64,000 nucleotides of DNA from Toxotes chatareus (GCA_016801885.1 JAFBJY010000102.1:1-64000); one strand, 5' to 3'; positions 10,255 through 20,935 are shown, numbered from the stretch's first letter. Numbers and translations: made by a program. The notes: a model not told the origin generated them from the letters alone.

Positions 10255-10440
10255 GGAAAATGGGTGGAGGAGGGAGGGATGATGAGGGGTTTTCCCAGGG
10301 GCGTGGACCAAGGGAGAGGTGTGACGTCAGACTAGGGGCAGGGGTCATGTGGGTCCTGTGGCGGGAAGGAGGGGTCAACTGGCGGTCAACTTGGGGGGGT
10401 CATAAATTATCTTGACAGAAGGGTGTACTCTATTCTCTCT
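10255..10440. repeat. Right terminal repeat of Maverick copy A
   Basis: The end near 10400-10440 reads 'cttgacagaagggtgtactc' then 'tattctctct'. The reverse complement closely matches the left end of copy B at 36552 and the inverse of its right end at 43739. Inside it a perfect TGACGTCA octamer lies at 10322-10329, where copy B has TGACATCA repeats. No reliable 6-bp target duplication can be tested, because the left end of copy A is missing. Confidence 0.8.
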
Positions 10441-10970
10441 TGGGTCATTTAGCAAAGACGAACACATCAAAGATAAAACACAAACTTTCTACATGCTCCT
10501 AAAGTCAGAAACACACTCAAACAGCAAAATTCTCTTGTTGTTTCCCAGGCAAACACATGCACACCCTCCTACAGACTGTCCACATTGCTGCTCTCTGTGT
10601 CTGTGAGATCACTCGTCACCACTTTGTTCCTCCAAATATAACAGTGATAATATTTGTGTCTGTGAAAGGACACATATACACACACTGTTACACATTGTCC
10701 ACCTGCTTTGTGGTTGTGTGAGGAGTGTGTGAAGTGTGGAGGCGAGTGTCACAATGACTGACCTCTCCTCTCTGCTTGGTTCCACTCAGCTGCCTGTCAC
10801 TGACTCTTCAGAGCAAAGTGTTGGAGGTTAAAAATCTATTTACTGAAGCTGGAGCTTTTAACAGGCCCCGTTCGCATTCACATTCAAATTCGCAGGGGTC
10901 AGCACAGCAACACAGCCAGGTAAGTATGAGCTGCAGTTGTATATGTTGAGTGGGGTTCCCTGGGTGATAT
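10441..10970. other. Spacer between Maverick copy A and the LINE; snRNA-cluster DNA
   Basis: No gene is seen apart from the U1 remnant at 10888-10927. The right end ('gttgagtggggttccctggg' at about 10946-10965) matches the snRNA-cluster spacer at about 14949-14972, so this is the left part of the snRNA cluster before the LINE inserted. Confidence 0.6.
10888..10927 (-). pseudogene. U1 snRNA remnant, internally deleted
   Basis: On the minus strand the sequence begins ATACTTACCTG, the U1 5' end that pairs with 5' splice sites, at 10927. After a few bases it jumps to GCTGTGCTGACCCCTGCGAA, which is the middle of U1. Both parts match the full-length U1 at 13969-14132. About 70 nt are missing between them and the whole 3' part is absent, so it is not functional. 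Confidence 0.8.
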
Positions 10971-13068
10971 AGTTTTCCAGTCAGGATTTAGAGTTCATCA
11001 TAGCACAGAGACAGCACTGGTGAAAGTTACCAACGACCTTCTTATAGCATCAGATAATGGACTCGTCTCTATACTTGTCCTGCTAGATCTTAGTGCTGCA
11101 TTTGACACCATTGATCATAATATCCTATTGGAAAGATTGGAACATGTTATTGGGATTAAAGGAACAGCACTAGGCTGGTTTAAATCATATCTATCAGATA
11201 GATACCAGTTTGTTCATGTTAATGATGATCCCTCCATATATACCAGAGTAAGTCATGGAGTTCCACAGGGTTCTGTGCTTGGACCGATACTGTTCACCTT
11301 ATACATGCTTCCCTAGGCAATATTATCAGGAAGCATGGAATAAATTTCCATTGCTATCACGGATGATACCCAGCTATATTTATCTATGAAGCCAGACGAA
11401 ACAGATCAGTTAGCCATACTTCAGGCATGTCTTAAAGACATAAAGGCCTGGATGACCTGTAACTTTCTTCTTCTGAATTCAGACAAAACTGAGGTTATTT
11501 TGTTTGGTCCCAAACACCTCAGAAACAGTTTATCTAATAATATAGTTACTCTGGATGGCATTAATTTAGCCTCCAGTACGACTGTGAGGAACCTTGGAGT
11601 TATTTTTGATCAGGATCTGTCCTTTAACTCACATATAAAACAAGTCTCTAGGACTGCCTTCTTTCACCTGCGCAATAGTAAGATTAGGAACATTCTGTCG
11701 CAGAGTGATGCTGAAAAACTAGTCCATGCTTTTGTTACTTCTAGGCTGGACTACTGTAATTCCTTATTATCAGGATGTCCAGTTAACTCTCTAAAAAGCA
11801 TCCAGCTGATCCAAAATGCTGCAGCGAGAGTACTGACTGGAATTAGCAAGAGAGATCATATTACTCCTGTACTAACTTCTCTTCATTGGCTTCCTGTAAA
11901 ATCCAGAATTGATTTTAAAATCCTTCTTCTTACATATAAGGCCCTCAATGGCCAGGCTCCTTCATATCTCAAAGAGCTGATAGTACCATATCATCCTAAC
12001 AGATTGCTTCGTTCCCAGAATGCAGGTTTGCTTATGGTTCCCAAAATCTCTAAAAGTAGAATGGGAGGCCGAGCCTTTAGCTATCAGGCCCCTCTCCTAT
12101 GGAACCAACTGCCAGTTTGGGTTCGGAAGCAGACACCCTCTCTAATTTTAAAACGAAGCTTAAAACCTTCTTGCTTGATAAAGCTTATAATTAGTTGTAG
12201 TTACAGTCCTAGTTATTTATTTATTAAACTTATAGTTAGTCACAATTATCTCTATAGACACTGTTACAGTTAAGGATATAGCCCTTAGTAGGGCTGGCTC
12301 AGGCAACTGAATCATCCCCTAGTTATGCTGCTATAGGCCTAGGCTGCTGGGGACATCCCATGATTTATCAAGCACTTCTTCTTCTTTTTCTCTTTCTCTC
12401 CTCAGACCCACTCTCAAATTTATTAGCCTTTATTACATGTCATTAACTCTGTGTCCTCTCTGTCCCGTAGTTCTGTGTTTGTTTCTCTCTGGTCTCTCTT
12501 TCTCTGTATCTTTCTGCAGGTACCTCTGGCTCCGGAGCTGCATGTCCTATGGTCCTGGCTCCACCCACCTGCTGCTGTTTATTGTTTACAATGATCTATT
12601 TCTAACATGTTTAATGTTCCATTCTGCTACAGATAAATATTGGATTAATATTCTTTGCAAACTGTAATGTAAATAACTACCAGTCATGACAGCTTTTTGC
12701 CTCCGTGCTCTGTTTCATAATTCTAATCTGCTGAGCACACATTATCAAATAACTGTTCACTAACTGTAATGTAAATACTGACCCACATTGTCTGTATTAT
12801 GCTGCATGTCTTTCTCCCCCTCTCCTCCATTCCTAGCTGTCCTATCTTCCTCCTTTTCCTCCTTTCACCCAGCCCGGCCATTGGCAGGAGGGTCCCCCAT
12901 CTGAGCCAGGTTCTGCTCAAGGTTTCTTCCTGTTAAAGGGAGTTTTCCTTGCCACTGTCGCCTTAAGTGCTTGCTCTGGGGTCAGGCTCTGGGTCTCTGT
13001 AAAGCGCTTTGAGACAATTTTGATTGTGTAAGGCGCTATATAAATAAAATTGAATTGAATTGAACTGA
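10971..13068 (+). mobile_element. L2/CR1-type LINE, 5'-truncated, with identifiable insertion site
   Basis: A LINE truncated inside the reverse transcriptase and ending in a classic fish L2-type 3' end: 'gcgctttgagacaattttg', then 'ggcgctatataaataaaa', then a (TTGAA)n-like tail at about 13050-13068. The flanks read 'ccctgggtgATAT' on the left and 'ATATcagtaaatcaaatga' on the right. An uninterrupted version, 'ccctgggtgatatcaataaa', is present at about 14966-14985. This fixes both ends and shows a short ATAT duplication. Confidence 0.9.
10975..12273 (+). pseudogene. L2-type LINE reverse transcriptase, C-terminal part
   Basis: The frame 11020-11316 contains LLDLSAAFDTIDHNIL (catalytic block), SYLSDRYQFV and GVPQGSVLGPILFTLYMLP. 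It then stops at a frameshift in the catalytic YxDD region, where the remains read near 11355-11385. The frame 11386-12273 continues with NSDKTEVILFGPK, RNLGVIFDQDLSFNSHI, LDYCNSLLSGCP, SLKSIQLIQNAAARVLTG and LHWLPVKSRIDFKILLLTYK, the characteristic C-terminal region of this LINE group. The endonuclease and the N-terminal reverse transcriptase are absent because of 5' truncation. Only a single short disruption is visible, so this insertion is younger than the snRNA cluster around it. Confidence 0.88.
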
Positions 13069-13206
13069 ATATCAGTAAATCAAATGACTGGTTGTGCACA
13101 ATTCACTTGATAAAAACTTAGCCGCATTTTCCTTCAGCCACTGTAAAAGTTTGACTCCTAACTCAACATGTGTGTCAGAGCTTGATTTTCTATAGAGCAA
13201 GAGAAA

Positions 13207-13392
13207 GGTGCACCGCTCCCAGCAGCACTGCAATGCCAGGTCGATGCATGGAGTGAGCGGAGCAAGCTCCTTTTCAGCTCCCTCTCCTAAAAATGGGTTT
13301 AATACATTAGCCCCATATAGGGAACATATCAGATATTAAACTGATAAGAACAGATACTACACTTGATCTTAGCCAAAAGGCAGAGAAGCGAT
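13207..13392 (-). ncRNA. U2 snRNA (gene or recent pseudogene)
   Basis: Reading the minus strand from 13392, the sequence opens ATCGCTTCTC and continues through TTTTGGCTAAGATCAAGTGT and AGTATCTGTTC, so the GTAGTA branch-point-pairing segment is intact. It ends GGTGCACC at 13207, giving 186 nt, very close to vertebrate U2. U2 pairs with the intron branch point in the spliceosome. Differences from the usual vertebrate sequence include a G-to-T change at CTCTGCC near the 5' end, an altered loop around GATATGTTCCC, and an Sm-like site reading ATTTTTAGG instead of ATTTTTGG. The last change in particular could reduce assembly, so it may be a pseudogene. Confidence 0.85.
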
Positions 13393-13566
13393 GAGGCCCA
13401 AGCGTTTGACGTCCAAATCAAGCCCTTGGTACAACCGTCACTTGTCGCGTGTCCCGCTTGTAAGCCATCTTATCAATTGCCGCCACTTAGCAACTCCGCC
13501 CATCTGTCTGCTGTGTACTTTTCCCTGCCGCTATACAAAGATGTTTGACTTTTCACCAACTCAAAA

Positions 13567-13618
13567 GGCTCGGCCATACGGCAAAGCCGGCCAAAAATAG
13601 CTTCAGCTCATTGGTGTT
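13567..13618 (-). pseudogene. U5 snRNA remnant, 3' half
   Basis: On the minus strand, AACACCAATGAGCTGAAG leads into CTATTTTTGG (an Sm site) and a GC-rich 3' hairpin, as in the U5 copy at 14598-14714. The 5' half with the invariant loop is missing and replaced by unrelated sequence. Confidence 0.65.
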
Positions 13619-13968
13619 CCACACCAAAGCCTAAAAATAAAGCATACTAGAACAACATCTAGCACACATTTCTTCCACAAACAAGCAGCAAAGTCGGACA
13701 GGAGAGCTCACACTTCATTTTGTCATGGAAAGGCCACGCCCACTTCCCCAATTCCAATGGGAACACGGGTAATTGTCATGACTAAACACGCCACTCTGTA
13801 GTGTACGCCAGAGAGCTTCTGCAGAGCAACACTGCCGCTTTGTGGACAGACTGCAAAAGCTGACATGTAACTCCAAATCAACAAAGCCACTTCACAAAAT
13901 GGAGAGTCTTCAACAGGTTAGCACATGGGCATTCCTGACACATTGTGTTTTCTTCTACACGCACGCAT

Positions 13969-14132
13969 CAGGGGAGAGCACGAACGCAGTCCCCCACTAC
14001 CAGAAATTATGCAGTCGAGATTCCCACATTTGGGGAATTCGCAGGGGTCAGCACAGCCGGAGTGCAATGGCTGAGCCTCACCCTGGGTGAACCACCTTGT
14101 TGATCATGGTATCTCCCCTGTCAGGTAAGTAT
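13969..14132 (-). ncRNA. U1 snRNA, full length (164 nt)
   Basis: Reading the minus strand from 14132, it opens ATACTTACCTG (the 5' splice-site pairing segment) and runs through GGGGAGATACCATGATCA, GAGGCTCAGCCATTGCACTC, GCTGTGCTGACCCCTGCGA and CATAATTTCTGGTAGTGG. It ends CTCTCCCCTG at 13969. The length is exactly 164 nt, the vertebrate U1 length. The Sm site AATTTCTGG is intact. Changes from the common vertebrate form are few (for example GATCAACAAGG and GTGGTTCACC in loop I/II stems, and AATTCCCC for ATTTCCCC). It could be expressed; whether upstream PSE/DSE promoter elements are intact could not be decided by eye. Confidence 0.9.
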
Positions 14133-14597
14133 GAGCTGCAGTTGGAAGAGAGCGGGTGGTGGTCACCAGGCACAGCACTCTGGCTGACGGTGCCTACAAT
14201 GCATAATCCCACATTTCAGTGCCTTGAGCATCAGCTCCCCTTTATCTGTTATGTTTATGGCTGAAAAGACACAAACACTGCTGCAAATAGGCTGCGGCGT
14301 GCGGCAAACGGGCTTTGTTGGATCCACCCACCATGCACTGCTCTGCCAAAAACAAAGGAACACAGTGTCAAATGCCACCAGTCAAGCTGTCTCTTGGGAA
14401 AGAAAGCAAAGGCCAACGTGGTACACTTTTCTTGTCTCAAAGACGCCCGCATCCCCACCAAAGCCTAAAAATAAAGTATACCAGCAAAATGACAACATCT
14501 AGCACACATTTCTTCCGCAAAGAAAGAGCAAAGTCGGACAGGGGAGCTCACACTTGTGGCGCTCTATAAAGATGTTTGACTTTTCACCAACTCAAAA

Positions 14598-14714
14598 GGC
14601 GCCGCCATAAGGCCAAGCCAGCCAAAAATAACTTCAACTCATTGGTGTTTCTCTCACGGAAGTCTTTAGTAAAAGGCGAAAAGACTTGTGCGTTATGAAG
14701 AGAAACAAGAGTCA
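14598..14714 (-). ncRNA. U5 snRNA, near complete (gene or pseudogene)
   Basis: The minus strand from 14714 reads TGACTCTTGTTTCTCTTCAT, then CGCCTTTTACTAAAG (the invariant U5 loop that contacts exon ends), then ACTTCCGTGAGAGAAACACC closing the stem. Next come TTATTTTTGG (Sm site) and a 3' hairpin around GGCTGGCTTGGCC. The length of about 117 nt fits U5. The 5' terminal ATAC is altered to TGAC, and an extra base or two lies beside the loop, so function is uncertain. It is in the same orientation as U1, U2 and 5S. Confidence 0.8.
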
Positions 14715-15144
14715 GAACAGAGCTGTCCCAGAGAGTAGTTGAGGACCCTAGTCGTCCCAGCTACCACTGTTGCGGTACGCCTCCCTTGGCTTGCCACGCG
14801 TGCTAAATCCCAGCCTCCCCTCCATTGCCCCCCTCCAGCGTGAAAAATCCAGGCCTGGCTTTTACATGGAGACTACAAAGTCTGGGAAATGATCAGGCGT
14901 CTTCAGGGAGTCCGCGACCAATCATCGTAGCTGAAGTGCACTGTGTTGTTGAGCGGGGTTCCCTGGGTGATATCAATAAATCAAATGATCAGAGAGCTTC
15001 TGCAGAGCAACACTGCCGCTTTGTGGACAGACTGCAAAAGTTGACATATAACTCCAACAAAGCCACCTCACAAGAGGGAGAGTCTTCAACAGGTTAGCAC
15101 ATGGGCATTCCTGACACATTGTGTTTTCTTCTACACGCACGCAT

Positions 15145-15259
15145 CAGGGGAGAGCGCGAACGCAGTCCCCCACTACCAGAAATTATGCAGTCGAGATTCC
15201 CACATTTGGGTAATTGGCAGGGGTCAGCACAGCCGAGTACATTGGCTGAGCCTCACCCT
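15145..15259 (-). pseudogene. U1 snRNA pseudogene, 5'-truncated
   Basis: Matches the 3' 115 nt of the U1 copy at 13969-14132 and keeps the Sm site, but its 5' end stops at 'gcctcaccct' (15259). There the repeated spacer 'cagagagcttctgcagagca' begins. The splice-site pairing end is absent, so it cannot act as U1. Confidence 0.85.
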
Positions 15260-15415
15260 CAGAGAGCTTCTGCAGAGCAACACTGCCGCTTTGTGGACAG
15301 ACTGCAAAGTTGACATATAACTCTAAATCAACAAAGCCACCTCACAAGATGGAGATGAACCACACTAGTTTAGGGATGATATTTTTTTTATTCTGAATCA
15401 AAATGGAGATAAAAG

Positions 15416-15503
15416 GCTTATAGCACCTAGTATTCCCAGGTGGTGTCCCATCCAAGTTCTAACCAGGCGAGATCGGGCGTGCCCAGGTGGTATGGCCGTA
15501 AGC
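15416..15503 (-). pseudogene. 5S rRNA pseudogene with central deletion
   Basis: The minus strand from 15503 reads GCTTACGGCCATACCACC, then GGGCACGCCCGATCTCG, then jumps to CCTGGTTAGAACTTGGATGG and ends GGTGCTATAAGC. The length is 88 nt against about 119-120. The missing middle includes most of the internal promoter. A T-run (TTTT) follows the 3' end, as in RNA polymerase III terminators. Confidence 0.9.
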
Positions 15504-16240
15504 AACACCAACCCATATAAAAAGTCTCTTTATACATGCTAAAACGCCACTAACAAATCCAATGTTTAATAGGGACAATAATCATCTCGATTTCTCTACA
15601 AATCCAAGCACAAGAAGCAATCAAAAATCACCTTATCCACCTGACGAGAATCCTCTGACTATCCATCATCTGATGAAGGCTGTTACTGCGTCTGATCACT
15701 TATAGGTCCATTCCTGTCCAACATTGAGTAAGATGGAAGATGGAAATATTTAAAACAGCTACTTTTTGTGTGTGTGCCCAAACACTTTTGGGCTGAACAT
15801 CGTGTTCTTGTGTGCTTAAATATCACATCAAGTTAACAAACATCATCTGAACAAAACATTTCACTAAATGAACTAAACACTGACATGAACTACTAACATG
15901 TACTGACTTACTGAAAACCTTGGAGGTGATGTGGACTTTCCTGTAGTTTCCTCTTGTCCTTGTAACAGCAGTAGCTCCTCCCTTCCTTGTCAATAATTGT
16001 GCAGAAATATCTGAGTGCTTCTTTCTTCCTAAATCACGAGCAAGTCCTGTCCAGTCCAACTGTTTCTGCTCCTGTTTGACTTCTGAACTTGTCTCTGGCT
16101 GTGTGTCCACTTACTGCAGCCTGTGACATCAGACTGTAGAATGTTGATACATCAAAGGCATCAAAGGACAAACACACACACACACTCACACACACATACT
16201 GGTACTTATATCTTTGTGAGGACACTTGCTAGCATAATGC
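15504..16240. repeat. 5S-associated spacer repeat, copy 1
   Basis: Nearly identical to 61040-61870 over about 740 bp, with partial copies at 36335-36540, 49625-50050 and 62228-62330. Landmarks are 'catataaaaag' just upstream of 5S, 'acatgctaaaacgccactaa', 'caagcacaagaagcaatca', 'cagtagctcctcccttcctt' and 'gatacatcaaaggcatcaaa', followed by a CA microsatellite at about 16171-16197. In both full copies it directly joins a 5S pseudogene, so it may be an old 5S non-transcribed spacer. It also holds a 95-codon minus-strand frame at 15823-16110 that is open in the 61-kb copy but has a stop in the 49-kb copy. Confidence 0.75.
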
Positions 16241-17646
16241 ATTCCCTCGCCTAACCTCTCTCTCTCTTAGCATCTCAGACCTATGTCAGTACCTGTGCCT
16301 CTGTCAAAGAATACAAAAAACCCACTACACCTGTACACACATAAAGTCATGTATTCATGTAGTCATCTGTGAATGTGTGTTTGATGAGTGCAAAGTGAAA
16401 ATGCAGCATGAACCTTGTTTTTTAAAAGCTTCTCTTGTTTCCTTTGCTTCTTACAACTGTATATTTTTCAAGCATCATCTGTCATATTGAAGAAATAAGT
16501 TCATTCAGTAGCGTTATTTCTTTTTTATTGTCATCATGTACAGTGGACTGGTAACCTCGCTCACAGCTGCTTCTTAGTTACACAGTTTACATTTCCTGAT
16601 TTGAGAGGAATACACTGTGGAGGGTGTGTGGAGGAAAAACAAAGCAGTAGCTCCTCAGAGAGGATCAATGAATGAGGCCAACTGATTGTTTGTATAATAA
16701 CCATCTGTGGTTATACACCTGAGAGCAGAATGATAAATGAATGACATCTACTTTGCACCTATGTTGCTGGGACAAAAGATGATGAAAGAATGATGAAGAA
16801 TTATACCATGATCAGAATTATTTTCTTTCTGGTGAAGAACAGATTGAATATGGAGGCTCCATTGGACATAATAGCTGTTTATCAAAGGGCTGCTGGTGTC
16901 AATGTTATGTGTTGATTTTCTAAACATTGGTTTAATAAGAATCTCTCTGCAACGTGAAACCAATTTTGTGGGAAGGCCGAGTTACCTTGAAGCATTTCAC
17001 CACCTGACAGCAGCAAAGCTGGAGCCTTTTTTTCATCTGTCTGATGATTTAACAAACTCATATTGAAGGGTCACTGCCTCCAGAATGACCTTTGACCCCA
17101 TTATAAACTACTAGTGGAGTCAAAGCATCTTCAGCAAGCAGCTGAACTCCTCCTCTTCTTTCTCCTCAGCCTCTCTTTCTTCCCTCTGAGCTCCTCAGGC
17201 TGCTGAGCTGTAGGACTTCAGACTAACTGCTACAGACGGCTCCACTATGGCTCTGATTTGTCTGCTAAATAAAGCTGTTTGACAGTTGATTTAAACACCA
17301 TGTACAGTTCAGCAGCTCTGAGGAGAAGAAGTGAATCAGTGTCTCAGTGTCCAGGTAAATGGGAGCTTCACCTTTTTGTCTCTGTGTCTTCTGTGAGCCA
17401 GTGGAGGAGTTTCTGTGGATGAAGATACTGAATGTTAGTTGGAACATCTGCACAGATTATAGTACAATGTGACTCACAGAGAAATACATCAGATCAATGA
17501 AGCAGATGCATCATGAAGCAATAAAACTGTCAATTGTATCAATGTCAATGTTTCAGTATATAGAGTTTTTCTTCTCAGTGAGGTTGTGAATAATGTTCAG
17601 TGTTGAAAAGTTAAAACGCTTTCAACAGTAGTTTTCAACATCAGTT

Positions 17647-17889
17647 CTAAAATCTGCAGACTAACACCGAGGCCACAGAGTTTTCTCCCAAAATGAAGTT
17701 GCTGTGAGCAGCTTTTGTATTTTCAGAGAAGCTCACCAGGGAGTCCAGAACTGTACCAAGGCATCTGAAGTTTTCCTCAGCTTCAGCATGTTGGCTATCA
17801 AGTGAAACTGGCTCTGTGTTCAGATCTTGTTTTGTACTGATTTCCAGCTGGCTAATGACGAATGAAGTTGACAGTACAGTGATATTCAT
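17647..17889 (-). pseudogene. Possible LINE reverse-transcriptase scrap
   Basis: The minus-strand frame contains FRCLGTVLDSLVSFSENTK. This resembles the block after the catalytic YxDD region of CR1/L2 LINEs, where YLGxxLDxxLSF is usual (compare RNLGVIFDQDLSFNSHI at about 11590). Neighbouring frames show no further RT motif, so this is a weak call on an old fragment. Confidence 0.35.
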
Positions 17890-19527
17890 TTTGTCTTTTC
17901 AGATCTCACCAGTCACTGTAAACATTTGTTTTTATTGTGACATTTATTCCTAATTGTAGCTTTGAACTGATGATCCATCACCTCAGAGGATGTTTTTTTC
18001 TGATTTGTTGTTGTTGTTCCAGATGGTTGAACACTGACACCAACAGTCCCTACAAAGATCCCATTATTCTGTGTTGACTGGCTGTGGATCATCTTTCTTC
18101 CTCCTTTAACTCTTCTATGAACAGACACTGCAGCTGGTGTCTCTGTTCACAGCAGAGTGACCTCCTGTAAAGGAGAATAAGTGAAGTGGAAAGAGAAGAT
18201 GGAGACTCACTTCTCTCTCTGCCAGGATATTTAGGATTGTTTCCATTAATGATGAGATCCAGTTCTCTCTGTGGAGTAAAGGCCCAGTGACAGAGACCAA
18301 CACACTTTAAACTGGATCTGAACCAGAAAGTGATGCTCTGCTCTACAGTCGCTTGGCTCTCAGTCAGAGGCAACGTGTTATTAAAACCAGGTAAATGAGG
18401 GAAACTTTCACAGGTTTTACATGATGAAACAATGAAAACCACTGGGATGGAGTCACCAGAAATAGGTGGAGGAGCTCTTTATTCAGGACAGAGACCAACA
18501 GCAGAGGAAAGTAGAGCTCCAAGAGTCATTAGCATCAGAGAACAAGTATCACAGAGTGTCTGCAACTTTACTGTGAATCATCCACTGCTGGAGGTCACAG
18601 CTCAGAGTGGAGAGAGAGCTGTGTAACGTGCTGTCAGATTCAGAGCTTAAATCAATACACATCTTTTCTCAGCTGTATCCTGATACTGGATGGATGGAAA
18701 GTCACGTTGGTACTTTCATACTTTCTACTTGTTTTGTAACTGACAAGAGTCTGTGGAAAATCATGATGCAAAGAGGAAGAACCATAATTCTACAAACCCT
18801 CTGATCATCCCAACAGCAAATTCACTGATGGACCAGGGTTCACACATTTACAGTGTGAACCATGTGTGAATGCATTACACCATCACACTGAAGCTCCACT
18901 CTGGCAGGTGAAAAGTAGCAGCTGAACTGCAGCTTGTGTACAGAAGGAGGAATATATCTGTCTACACCCTGCAACAGTAGAGTCAGTGGAGACGAGGCTG
19001 CAGTGCAGGAGAACTGGACTTGGGATCTGGAGGAAAACAAAGTGTAGAATGGAAATAAGAGATGATAGAGAGATGACTGTGCAACTGTGATTTCATCAAT
19101 TTGAAGTAACACTGAAAAAATGGAACCATATGAGAAAATAAAAGTGTAAACAGTGATAATTGTTTTGTACTGTAGAGAGAACAGCAGTCGTCTCTGCCTC
19201 TTTCCATGGTGCTGACTGAGAGCTTGTTAATGCTTCACTTCACAGTCCACATTGTTTGGAGTTGAGGAAAATCTACAGCAACAGGATTAAAAATAAAGTA
19301 GCAACTCTCATAAACATTCAAATGATTCTTTTTAAAACTAATTGTCTTCATCCTGTGTTGCAAATAATAATATGTGTGAACTTCATTATAGACGCTAATT
19401 GTTCTTCATTATTGGCTAATTGCAGCAGGTTACTGCCATCAGCCTGGAGGACACTTTATGCTACTTCCAACAGGATTTCAGCAGATACATTAACATGAAT
19501 GTTGTACACACTCCATCTATCTGTTAG

Positions 19528-19598
19528 TAGTTGTGTACAGTTCAGCTGCTGCTGTCCTTGGTGCTGAATTCACCAACCCAGCTGAATGGTCCTGAGTG
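19528..19598. repeat. 71-bp segment repeated inverted at 50196-50267
   Basis: 'ttgtgtacagttcagctgct' through 'agctgaatggtcctgagtg' is found as its reverse complement at 50196-50267, with only a few changes. It lies in otherwise unassigned sequence at both places, which suggests an unlisted interspersed repeat. Confidence 0.7.
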
Positions 19599-20639
19599 AA
19601 CAGTGAACACATGAATATCTCTTTGACCAAAAGCAGCTTCAGTTCCTGCAGACAGTCCCTATGAGGAGTAGTAGTTAGTTGAGTGGAGAAGCACTTTTAT
19701 TTGTGGAGCATCTATCAAATCAGTCCAGAGTGAGTCCTCAGGGTCTAAAAGATCTCACAGCTTCTTCTCTCAGTCAACACAGCCTCAGATTCACCAACAT
19801 TAGCTTGACACACTGACATCCAAAGGTTTGCTGGAGGACAGAAACACTGTGGGTTGGAAATGAATTATGAAACAAGGCTATTAGTGAAGTTCTTTGTTCT
19901 TTCTATCCTGTGACAGTGGAAATAAAAAAGTTGTGTTGAGTAAATGTCCATCATTTACACTTTACTGTGTTGGACAGTAAATAATAATAATAATGTTTCT
20001 TCTGTAGCTGTTCTCACTGCAGCTTGAGGGAAGAATAAAAGAAAAGAAACAGCTTCAGTGGCTCTGACAGAGCTAAGTGGAATAAATCTGCTGTCACGCT
20101 TGTTTGCACACAGATAACTGGCTTTATCCAATGAGACCAACTAGACTGTCTTAAATTTGAACTTTTTTTTCCCTCTGGACATTAGACAGTGTCCACTGTG
20201 ACTGTCCACCTGAGTATGAATGTTTAACGGTGCAGAGACAGAATAACACAGAGACAAACTGCTGGCTAAGATCCCATCAGAGACCAGCAAACACTTTGTG
20301 TTGCTTCCTCCTCCCATTCCCTCCTCTTCACTGGCTTCACTTCACTCCATGTGACAAATCATGGTTGTGGTGCTGAATGAAATGAGTTGGACTTGTCCAG
20401 ATTAGTCCTGAACCATGAAACGCTGCTTTAGTAGCAACATACTGAGCACACACACAGAGACAGAGGACTCACACACAGACACAGTCTCTTCCTCTCTGGA
20501 TAAAAGTTCCGGTAGGGGTCGCTAATGTCCGTGTGAAAGCAGCAGAAGAAGCAGCGACAGAGTCTCCAGCTCTTGTGTTCATCAGCAGCGTTCACACTGG
20601 GATTTCTTCCTCCGCTCGGCTTCATCTGCAGCGCTTTCT

Positions 20640-20935
20640 CTTCTGGAAATGAACCGCTGGACACGGAGCTTCGTCGGGAAGAGCGCGGAGCTTTTGCAGC
20701 TGATTAAAGGACACCATGCTTTACTTCTGGTTACACACCGTGTGGATCCCCGCCGTCGCTTTCCTCTTTGGATTTCAAGGCAAAGGATCATTTCATTCTT
20801 TTCATTTCTTGTCCTGGCGTTTTCCACTGGGAAACACCGGAGCTGAGAGGGAAATTCCAGCTACCATGGATGTTTATTGTGCGTGTGTCCGTCTGATGCT
20901 GACTGAAGTGACGTCCCTTCCTGAAAACAGCTGAC
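20640..20935 (+). other. Possible promoter/first exon with signal-peptide-like start
   Basis: A relatively GC-rich stretch with an ATG at 20716 opens MLYFWLHTVWIPAVAFLFGF, which looks like a signal peptide, and runs for 72 codons. Upstream are an ETS-like ttccgg (about 20507) and downstream a CRE-like gtgacgtcc (about 20908). No downstream exon was found before the satellite at 21.4 kb. This could equally be chance. Confidence 0.2.

Larger units (their letters stand above)
2286..10440. mobile_element. Maverick/Polinton element, copy A (right-hand portion)
   Basis: A large self-synthesising DNA transposon cut off on its left side. The left break is inside the small pX-like gene and lies against the TTATC tail of the LINE. 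The right end is a terminal repeat that stops at about 10440 and matches the ends of copy B. Plus-strand genes: pX-like remnant and a second small ORF. Minus-strand genes, reading from right to left: two accessory genes, chromodomain integrase, a virion-associated protein, a small basic protein, major capsid protein and adenain-like protease. DNA polymerase B and the packaging ATPase are absent. All genes contain frameshifts, so the copy is old. Identification rests on the combination of capsid, integrase, protease and terminal-repeat sequences. Confidence 0.9.
13545..15330 (-). repeat. Tandem snRNA array unit of about 1.03 kb (two units)
   Basis: The block 'gatgtttgacttttcaccaa' recurs at about 13541 and 14570. 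'ccaaagcctaaaaataaag' recurs at about 13624 and 14458. 'cagagagcttctgcagagca' recurs at about 13809, 14991 and 15259, and the U1 3' flank ('gcacatgggcattcctgaca') recurs at 13921 and 15100. Each unit therefore carries a U5 region followed by a U1 region in the same minus orientation. Unit 1 has a truncated U5 and a full U1; unit 2 has a near-complete U5 and a truncated U1. Confidence 0.75.

Noticed and set aside
15823..16225. Overlapping frame with a CVCVCL run as a Cys-rich protein
   Set aside because: The Cys/Val run is simply translated CA/TG microsatellite.
18089..18442. 117-codon minus-strand frame as a gene
   Set aside because: No motif, no splice context, composition like surrounding non-coding DNA.
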